NCBI GenBank assembly: GCA_963617965.1 | Contig: CAVEQO010000016.1 | Span: 1 to 48,657 of the forward strand | Direction of reading: 5' to 3' | Source: UBA6382 sp963617965 | GTDB taxonomy: Bacteria; Bacteroidota; Bacteroidia; Bacteroidales; Bacteroidaceae | DNA length: 48,657 nt | Shown here: positions 43,301 through 48,657 of the stretch, piece after piece | Numbering within the stretch: the stretch's first letter is position 1 | Layout of the letters: each line of letters begins with the position of its first letter | Translations under genes and position numbers: made by a program | Notes under the pieces: model-generated | Seen by the model: the letters and a program-made list of their open reading frames with translations, nothing else | Databases searched by the model: none | What the model was told of the DNA's origin: nothing

Positions 43301-44168
43301 TCGTGCCGCTTTCAATAATCTTGCCGGCCACTTCCTCGTCAAGCACTGCCTCGCGCTCCACCAGCACCTCGTTGCGCTCTATGGAGACAACCTCGCCCGT
43401 GTCTTCGTCCACAAAGTCCTCCGACCAGCTGTTGAGCACACGCGACGCCAGTCTCTTCCCGTAGTGCTTCTTGAGGCTTGCCTTGCTCACCTTGATTTCT
43501 TCCGCAAGGTCAAACACGTCGAGAATGTCCTTGTCGCTCTCAAAACCGATGGCACGCAACAACGTTGTCACCGGCAGCTTCTTCTTGCGGTCAATGTAGG
43601 CGTACATCACGTTGTTGATGTCCGTGGCAAACTCTATCCACGAACCCTTGAACGGAATGATGCGGGCCGAATACAGCTTTGTCCCGTTGGAGTGGGTTGA
43701 TGAACCGAAGAACACACCCGGCGAGCGGTGAAGCTGGGAAACGACAACGCGCTCGGCACCGTTGATGATGAACGTGCCGTTGTCCGTCATGTACGGTATG
43801 GGGCCCAGAAACACATCCTGAATCTGGGTGTCAAAATCCTCGTGGTCAGGGTCTGTACAATACAACTTGAGCTTTGCCCTCAACGGCACACTGTATGTGA
43901 GACCGCCTATCAGACACTCCTCAATGGTGTAGCGGGGAGGGTCAATGTAATAGTCCAAAAACTCAAGCACAAAATTATTGCGGGTATCAGAAATCGGGAA
44001 ATTCTCGGCAAAAACCTTGTACAAGCCGTCGTTCTTGCGCAATTCCGGCGGAGTGTCCAGCTGGAAGAACTCCCTGAACGACTTCAGCTGCACATCCAGA
44101 AAATCCGGATAAGGCATAGGCTTTCTGATCGACGCAAAATTAATTCTATTGTTTACTATCTGAGACAT
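40359..44168 (-). CDS. rpoB: RNA polymerase beta subunit
   Basis: 1269 residues from the ATG at 44168 ([13 protein letters not shown]); an upstream in-frame extension of 23 codons is unlikely. The rifampicin pocket [20 protein letters not shown] is intact at the main resistance positions (Gln, Asp, His and Ser equivalents), with Ala at the place of E. coli Ser522, so a resistance mutation is not evident. [24 protein letters not shown] and the C-terminal [50 protein letters not shown] region are as expected. It follows rplL after a terminator-like element. Confidence 0.99.
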   Translation of the reverse strand: [1269 protein letters not shown]

Positions 44169-44329
44169 AAAACGCGCGTTATCGTTTGTTGTGAATATTT
44201 CTGTAATATAAACCGCCCCTCTGGTCCTGACACGCAAAAGACATCACGGACTCGCCGTCTACGTCCCCTCTCCGCGTGCCGGATTTCCGCAAAAAACATA
44301 CGGGACTGATATGTGTACGGATACAAAAA

Positions 44330-44362
44330 GGTTAAGAACCCCCTACCAGAGGATTCTTAACC
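44330..44362 (-). terminator. Attenuator-like terminator between rplL and rpoB
   Basis: GGTTAAGAA (44330-44338) pairs with TTCTTAACC (44354-44362), with more G-C pairing inside. On the minus strand CTTTTTG follows, so this has the form of a rho-independent terminator 24 bases after the rplL stop and 161 bases before rpoB. In E. coli a partial terminator at the same place lets about one in five transcripts reach rpoBC; the same role is inferred here. Confidence 0.8.
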
Positions 44363-44385
44363 GATAAAGTCTTCGCTAAACGGAA

Positions 44386-44763
44386 TTACTTGATTTCCAC
44401 TTCGCCGCCGGCTTCTTCGATAGCCTTCTTGAGAGCCTCGGCATCGTCCTTGGAAACGCCTTCCTTAACAGCCTTGGGAGCTGCGTCTACAAGCTCCTTG
44501 GCTTCCTTCAGACCAAGACCGCAAGCTTCCTTGACGGCTTTCACAACCTGAAGTTTGGCGGCACCCGCACTCTTCAACACTACGTCAAAGGAAGTCTTCT
44601 CCTCTGCAGCCTCGGCTGCACCGCCAGCTGCGGGGCCGGCAACAGCTACAGCGGCAGCTGCAGGCTCAATGCCGTATTCTTCCTTCAATACTGTAACCAA
44701 ATCATTTACTTCCTTTACTGTCAAATTTACCAATTCTTCAGCAATAGCTTTAATATCTGCCAT
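44386..44763 (-). CDS. rplL: 50S ribosomal protein L7/L12 (bL12)
   Basis: 125 residues. Multiple copies form the flexible stalk that recruits translation GTPases. The N-terminal dimer domain (1-35), an Ala/Gly-rich hinge (about 36-53, VAVAGPAAGGAAEAAEE) and the C-terminal domain with LKSAGAAKLQVVKAVKEACGLGLKEAKELVD are clear. It follows rplJ by 68 bases and is followed by a terminator-like attenuator before rpoB, which would make it more abundant than rpoBC. Confidence 0.99.
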   Translation of the reverse strand: MADIKAIAEELVNLTVKEVNDLVTVLKEEYGIEPAAAAVAVAGPAAGGAAEAAEEKTSFDVVLKSAGAAKLQVVKAVKEACGLGLKEAKELVDAAPKAVKEGVSKDDAEALKKAIEEAGGEVEIK

Positions 44764-44831
44764 TTTTATTCTAAATTAAATTGTTTGTACTTAATAAATG
44801 TTAAAACTGATGCTTCAAGCAACGTACTCCA

Positions 44832-45344
44832 CTAAGCACGCTCGCTCAAAGTCTTGAGGACACCGTGAATATTGTTGCCTCCCGACTGGAGGGCGGAAAC
44901 AACATTCTTGATCGGAGACTGAAGCAAAGCGACAACATCGGCAACAAGTTCTTCCTTGCTCTTGAGGGAGGCAAGTGCGTCAAGTTGGTCTGCACCGAAG
45001 AAACCGCCTTCGGCATAAGCGGCCTTGAGAGCCTTCACGCCGGAATTGGAATTGTTCTTCAGCATCTTGCCGGGAACGTTGGCTACGTCCGCAAACAGTA
45101 CAGATGTAGTACCTTTCAGAGAATCATACAAAGGAGTGAAATCCGTCTCCGACGCTTCCAGAGCTTTCTGGAAAAGGGTGTTCTTGACGGTGACCATCTT
45201 GACGTTCTGCTTGAAGCAGAGACGGCGGAGAGCTGTAGTCTGCTCTGCATTGAGACCCTCCGTATCTACAAGGTAGAAATGAGGGTGCTGCGCAAGCATC
45301 TCACCCAAATTAGCTATAACTACGTTTTTATCTTCTTTTCTCAT
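44832..45344 (-). CDS. rplJ: 50S ribosomal protein L10 (uL10)
   Basis: 170 residues. L10 is the stalk base to which L7/L12 dimers bind. MRKEDKNVVIANLGEMLAQ, KMVTVKNTLFQKAL and GTTSVLFADVANVPGKMLK are typical. The gap to rplA is only 17 bases, too short for the long L10 leader found in many bacteria, so L10 autoregulation, if present, must use another site. Confidence 0.98.
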   Translation of the reverse strand: MRKEDKNVVIANLGEMLAQHPHFYLVDTEGLNAEQTTALRRLCFKQNVKMVTVKNTLFQKALEASETDFTPLYDSLKGTTSVLFADVANVPGKMLKNNSNSGVKALKAAYAEGGFFGADQLDALASLKSKEELVADVVALLQSPIKNVVSALQSGGNNIHGVLKTLSERA

Positions 45345-45361
45345 GATTGACTTCTTTGTTT

Positions 45362-46057
45362 TTATTCAACGATGGATTTGGGATCAATCTTGATACCTCT
45401 ACTCATCGTAGTCGAGATGAAAACGCTCTTCACATAGGTTCCCTTGGCGGTAGACGGCTTTAGCTTGATAATCGTGGACATGAACGCACTCGCATTCTCC
45501 ACTATCTTGCCCGGCTCAAAGGAAATCTTGCCGATGGAGGCATGGATAATGCCCGTCTTGTCTACCTTGAAATCAATCTTGCCGGCCTTGACCTCCGTCA
45601 CAGCCTTGGCAACATCCATTGTCACAGTGCCGGCCTTCGGGTTAGGCATAAGTCCGCGGGGACCGAGCACACGGCCCAAAGGACCGAGCTTGCCCATCAC
45701 GGCAGGCATCGTGATCACTACATCAACGTCTGTCCAACCGCCCTTGATCTTCTCGATATACTCGTCAAGACCCACATAGTCCGCTCCGGCAGCTTTTGCC
45801 TCGGCCTCCTTGTCGGGCGTGCAGAGAACCAATACCCTGACCGTCTTGCCAGTGCCGTTGGGCAGTGTACACACGCCGCGGACCATCTGGTTGGCCTTGC
45901 GCGGGTCTACACCCAAACGCACATCCATATCCACTGACGCGTCAAACTTGGTCGTCGTGATTTCCTTGAGGAGTTCAGACGCTTCAGCAAGGGTATAGGA
46001 CTTTCCTGCTTCAATCTTCCCGGCGGTCAACTTCTGGTTTTTTGTAAGTTTACTCAT
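45362..46057 (-). CDS. rplA: 50S ribosomal protein L1 (uL1)
   Basis: 231 residues. L1 forms the mobile L1 stalk that guides exit of E-site tRNA and can repress its own operon. MSKLTKNQKLTAGKIEAGKSY at the start, PAVMGKLGPLGRVLGPRGLMPNPKAGTVT in the middle and VDKTGIIHASIGKISFE are hallmarks. It follows rplK by 12 bases, the usual rplK-rplA order. Confidence 0.99.
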   Translation of the reverse strand: MSKLTKNQKLTAGKIEAGKSYTLAEASELLKEITTTKFDASVDMDVRLGVDPRKANQMVRGVCTLPNGTGKTVRVLVLCTPDKEAEAKAAGADYVGLDEYIEKIKGGWTDVDVVITMPAVMGKLGPLGRVLGPRGLMPNPKAGTVTMDVAKAVTEVKAGKIDFKVDKTGIIHASIGKISFEPGKIVENASAFMSTIIKLKPSTAKGTYVKSVFISTTMSRGIKIDPKSIVE

Positions 46058-46069
46058 TGTTTGAAGATT

Positions 46070-46513
46070 TTAGTTGTTTGCGGGAAATTCCCCGGTTACA
46101 GTGATACCCATACTGCGCGCAGTACCAGCAATCAAGCGCATAGCACTCTCCACGGTAAAACAGTTCAAGTCCGGCATCTTGTCTTCTGCGATGGACTTGA
46201 TCTGATCCCATGTCACGGAGGCAACCTTCTTGCGGTTAGGCTCGGCAGAACCCTTCTTCACCTTGGCTGCTTCCATAAGCTGAACCGCTGCAGGAGGAGT
46301 CTTTATGACAAATGTAAAGCTCTTGTCATCATAGTAAGTGATGACCACCGGCAACACCTTACCTGCCTTGCTCTGCGTCAGTGCATTGAACTGCTTGCAG
46401 AAGTCCATGATGTTCAAGCCCTTCGAACCGAGGGCCGGACCAACTGGAGGCGAAGGATTCGCTGCGCCGCCTTTAATCTGTAATTTGATTATTCCAGCAA
46501 CTTCTTTAGCCAT
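46070..46513 (-). CDS. rplK: 50S ribosomal protein L11 (uL11)
   Basis: 147 residues. L11 binds the GTPase-associated centre of 23S rRNA and takes part in stringent-response activation by RelA. MAKEVAGIIKLQIKGGAANPSPPVGPALGSKGLNIMDFCKQFN (1-43) shows the Pro-rich N-terminal domain targeted by thiostrepton, and ITVTGEFPANN ends the protein. It follows nusG by 60 bases. Confidence 0.99.
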   Translation of the reverse strand: MAKEVAGIIKLQIKGGAANPSPPVGPALGSKGLNIMDFCKQFNALTQSKAGKVLPVVITYYDDKSFTFVIKTPPAAVQLMEAAKVKKGSAEPNRKKVASVTWDQIKSIAEDKMPDLNCFTVESAMRLIAGTARSMGITVTGEFPANN

Positions 46514-46573
46514 TGTTTTTATTGTTTTTAAATATTCCGAGACTTCCTCAGCACCGCCCGTAACACAACGGCA

Positions 46574-47107
46574 CTAAAGTTTCTCAACTTGCCCAAAACC
46601 AAGGTTCAATGCCGTCTCGCGACCGAAAACCTTGACCAATACCGTAAGCTTCTTCCTCTCGGCGTTTACCTCGTTGATAACTCCATTGAAAGAAGCGAAC
46701 GGACCATCGGTAACCTTGACCTGCTCGCCGACCAAAAACGAGAAGCTTGTATCAATCTCCACGTTTTCGGACTCGACGTTGCCCATGAGCCTGTCAACTT
46801 CGCTCTGCCGCATCGGCACAGGGTTGTCCATCCCGCCCAAAATGCCCACTACGTTAGGCACGTTGCGGAGTGCGTGACAAATCTCACCGACCATGGCTGC
46901 CTGCACATACACATAGCCGGAATAGAGAATACGGTCAGCAACAATGCGCTTTCCGTTACGCACTTGGACTACCTTCTCCGTAGGCACCAGCACCTGGGCG
47001 ACATATCCCCCAAAAGCACCGTTGCCAATGGCGGCATCGATATATTCCTTCACTTTGCTCTCCTTGCCTGTAATTGCACGAAGCACATACCATTTCATAT
47101 CAGCCAT
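46574..47107 (-). CDS. nusG: Transcription termination/antitermination factor NusG
   Basis: 177 residues. NusG binds the clamp of RNA polymerase and links it to Rho or to S10 of the leading ribosome. The NGN domain carries WYVLRAITGKESKVKEYID, VQVRNGKRIVADRILYSGYVYV and the helix near MRQSEVDRLMG; the KOW domain has GEQVKVTDGPFASFNGVINEVN and ends VFGRETALNLGFGQVEKL. The start MADMKWYV at 47107 or MKWYV three codons later are both possible. It is 21 bases after secE. Confidence 0.98.
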   Translation of the reverse strand: MADMKWYVLRAITGKESKVKEYIDAAIGNGAFGGYVAQVLVPTEKVVQVRNGKRIVADRILYSGYVYVQAAMVGEICHALRNVPNVVGILGGMDNPVPMRQSEVDRLMGNVESENVEIDTSFSFLVGEQVKVTDGPFASFNGVINEVNAERKKLTVLVKVFGRETALNLGFGQVEKL

Positions 47108-47128
47108 AGCGCAATTCTATTCAGGAGG

Positions 47129-47320
47129 TCAATGAGGATATACCGCTGTCATCACAAACTCAAACAGCTTGTCCATGGCAAACACGACAATGGCAATGAT
47201 CACGGAAGCAGATAAAACGATCAGTGCCTTGTGCGTCAGCTCATTACGGGTAGGCCAGGTCATCTTATGGGCCAATTCCTCATAAGAACCTTTACAGTAT
47301 TTGACTAACTTGTTCAACAT
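47129..47320 (-). CDS. secE: Preprotein translocase subunit SecE
   Basis: 63 residues from the ATG at 47320 (MLNKLVKYCKGSYEELAHKMTWPTRNELT). It is the short one-helix form: a cytoplasmic amphipathic helix (about 9-22) followed by one membrane segment (about 34-55). KMTWPTRNEL is the conserved motif that clamps SecY. It lies between tRNA-Trp and nusG, the common order. An in-frame extension upstream runs through the tRNA and is not coding. Confidence 0.96.
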   Translation of the reverse strand: MLNKLVKYCKGSYEELAHKMTWPTRNELTHKALIVLSASVIIAIVVFAMDKLFEFVMTAVYPH

Positions 47321-47336
47321 ATGTCTTGTTTTTCCG

Positions 47337-47409
47337 CACGGGAAGAGAGACTCGAACTCCCGACACCTGGTTTTGGAGACCAGTGCTCTACCAACTGAGC
47401 TATTCCCGT
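47337..47409 (-). tRNA. tRNA-Trp (anticodon CCA)
   Basis: A 73-base cloverleaf with a fully paired acceptor stem (ACGGGAA/TTCCCGT), D arm GCTC/GAGC, anticodon stem CTGGT/ACCAG with loop CTCCAAA (anticodon CCA), and T arm with TTCGAGT. The 3' CCA is not encoded. It lies between tuf and secE, where tRNA-Trp is often found, and is probably cotranscribed and cut out. Confidence 0.97.
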
Positions 47410-47417
47410 AAACAAGC

Positions 47418-47450
47418 CCCCTGCGCAAGATTGTGCGTCAGACACAGGGG
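47418..47450. terminator. Possible hairpin between tuf and tRNA-Trp
   Basis: CCCCTG (47418-47423) can pair with CAGGGG (47445-47450), with a small inner pairing (GCGCAA/TTGTGC). The T-rich sequence (ACTTTTCTTT) follows on the plus strand, where no gene ends, not on the minus strand where tuf is transcribed. For tuf it is at best a processing or weak pause site. Confidence 0.35.
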
Positions 47451-47491
47451 ACTTTTCTTTAAATATCTGTCAGCTTGTTAAGGCCGAGGTG

Positions 47492-48657
47492 TTATTCCAT
47501 GATTTCGGTAATCTGACCGGAACCAACCGTACGGCCGCCTTCGCGGATAGCGAAACGGAGACCTACGTTGAGGGCAACAGCGTAGATGAGCTCTACAGTG
47601 ATTTCCACGTTGTCACCGGGCATTACCATATCCGTACCTGCGGGGAGAGAAATCTCACCGGTGCAGTCCATGGTGCGGAGGTAGAACTGCGGACGGTACT
47701 TGTTGCCGAACGGAGTGTGACGGCCGCCTTCTTCCTTCTTCAGCACATAGATGGATGCCTTGAATTTCTTGTAAGGCTTGATGACACCCGGATGGGTGAT
47801 AACCATACCGCGCTTGATCTCTGTCTTGTCAATACCGCGGAGGAGCAGACCCACGTTGTCACCGGCTTCACCCTGATCAAGGATCTTGCGGAACATCTCC
47901 ACACCGGTAACCACCGACTTCTTGTCCTCGCCAAGACCGAGGATCTGGACTTCGTCACCAACCTTTATCACACCGGTTTCAATACGGCCCGTAGCTACGG
48001 TACCACGACCGGTAATGGAGAACACGTCCTCCACAGGCATAAGGAAAGGCTTTTCCACGTCGCGCACGGGCTCCTGAATCCAGGTGTCGCAAGCGTCCAT
48101 CAGCTCCATGATCTTGTCTTCCCACTCAGACACACCGTTGAGGGCACCGAGAGCGGAACCGCGGATGATAGGAGTGTCCTCTTCAAAGTCATAGGACTCG
48201 AGGAGTTCCCTTACTTCCATCTCCACAAGCTCAAGCATTTCCTCGTCGTCGACCATGTCGCACTTGTTGAGGAATACTACGAGACGGGGTACGTTCACCT
48301 GACGCGCGAGGAGGATGTGTTCACGTGTCTGGGGCATCGGACCGTCAGTAGCGGCAACCACGATGATAGCACCGTCCATCTGGGCGGCACCGGTCACCAT
48401 GTTCTTCACATAGTCGGCGTGACCCGGGCAGTCCACGTGAGCGTAGTGACGCTTGGCTGTCTCATACTCGATGTGTGCGGTGTTGATGGTGATACCACGC
48501 TCCTTCTCTTCAGGGGCGTTGTCAATCTGGTCGAAAGACTTCACTTCCTCGCTGCCGAAGCCCTTCTCGTGAAGAACCTTGGAAATAGCAGCTGTAAGAG
48601 TGGTCTTACCGTGGTCAACGTGACCAATTGTACCAATGTTAACATGCGGTTTGGTAC
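47492..48657 (-). CDS. tuf: Elongation factor Tu (5' end beyond the window)
   Basis: The GTPase that brings aminoacyl-tRNA to the ribosome. About 387 residues are visible and the frame is open to the right edge, so only about 8 N-terminal residues are missing. From the edge it reads TKPHVNIGTIGHVDHGKTTL with P-loop GHVDHGKT, then DCPGHADY and NKCDMV, then the two beta-barrel domains and the C-terminal GGRTVGSGQITEIME. No second tuf is in the window, and the str segment lacks one, so this may be the only copy. It heads the tuf-trnW-secE-nusG-rplKAJL-rpoBC group. Confidence 0.98.
   Translation of the reverse strand, partial: TKPHVNIGTIGHVDHGKTTLTAAISKVLHEKGFGSEEVKSFDQIDNAPEEKERGITINTAHIEYETAKRHYAHVDCPGHADYVKNMVTGAAQMDGAIIVVAATDGPMPQTREHILLARQVNVPRLVVFLNKCDMVDDEEMLELVEMEVRELLESYDFEEDTPIIRGSALGALNGVSEWEDKIMELMDACDTWIQEPVRDVEKPFLMPVEDVFSITGRGTVATGRIETGVIKVGDEVQILGLGEDKKSVVTGVEMFRKILDQGEAGDNVGLLLRGIDKTEIKRGMVITHPGVIKPYKKFKASIYVLKKEEGGRHTPFGNKYRPQFYLRTMDCTGEISLPAGTDMVMPGDNVEITVELIYAVALNVGLRFAIREGGRTVGSGQITEIME

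Noticed and set aside
41202..43700. An 832-codon open frame on the plus strand opposite rpoB
   Set aside because: It lies fully antisense to an unmistakable rpoB, has no recognisable domain and no start signal. Long antisense frames are expected from the codon bias of a highly conserved gene.
44169..44237. An upstream in-frame extension of rpoB
   Set aside because: The extra 23 codons do not look like the RpoB N-terminus, whereas the ATG at 44168 begins [13 protein letters not shown] and leads directly into conserved sequence.

Overview
The window is a housekeeping segment of a Bacteroidota chromosome, most likely order Bacteroidales. The evidence is the gene order, the promoter type (-33 TTTG / -7 TAnnTTTG), an almost complete lack of Shine-Dalgarno sequences, secreted proteins cleaved before Gln, a DUF3467 gene beside rpsL, a PurF-like protein starting MGGFFG, and a secreted GH2 enzyme. 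Genus cannot be fixed from the sequence alone.

Layout, left to right. (1) 26-1166: a VanZ-like membrane protein and a glycine-zipper lipoprotein, convergent. (2) 1392-19302, all minus strand, so transcribed right to left: rpsL-rpsG-fusA, then rpsJ-rplC-rplD-rplW-rplB-rpsS-rplV-rpsC-rplP-rpmC-rpsQ, then rplN-rplX-rplE-rpsN-rpsH-rplF-rplR-rpsE-rpmD-rplO-secY, then map-infA-rpmJ-rpsM-rpsK-rpsD-rpoA-rplQ. This is a gapless str-S10-spc-alpha block without tuf or adk, closed by an AT-rich hairpin terminator. (3) 19681-35744: a mixed stretch with a DUF3467 protein, a secreted alpha/beta hydrolase, a Xer-type recombinase and rpsU, an OmpA-family protein, malate dehydrogenase, a PgpH-like 7TM-HD protein divergent from gltX-waaA, an outer-membrane barrel, a secreted GH2 hydrolase with a tiny lipoprotein, a PurF-like protein lacking the N-terminal nucleophile, and tRNA-Arg(CCU). 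(4) 36023-48657, minus strand: tuf (cut by the right edge), tRNA-Trp, secE, nusG, rplK, rplA, rplJ, rplL, a terminator-like attenuator, rpoB and rpoC.

Together the window encodes about 30 ribosomal proteins, the RNA polymerase core (alpha, beta, beta'), two elongation factors, IF-1, the SecY and SecE translocon subunits, NusG and methionine aminopeptidase. Small genes missed by length filters were read by hand: rpmJ (38 aa) and rpmD (58 aa).

I found no CRISPR array, transposon, prophage, toxin-antitoxin or defence cluster, and I do not claim a new system. The observations most worth a second look are the PurF-like protein without its glutaminase cysteine, the apparent split of the usual rpoC-DUF3467-rpsL neighbourhood by about 16 kb, RNA hairpins at operon junctions (fusA/rpsJ, rplL/rpoB), an orphan hairpin-plus-T-tract upstream of the DUF3467 gene, and a lone perfect Shine-Dalgarno sequence in front of rplF.
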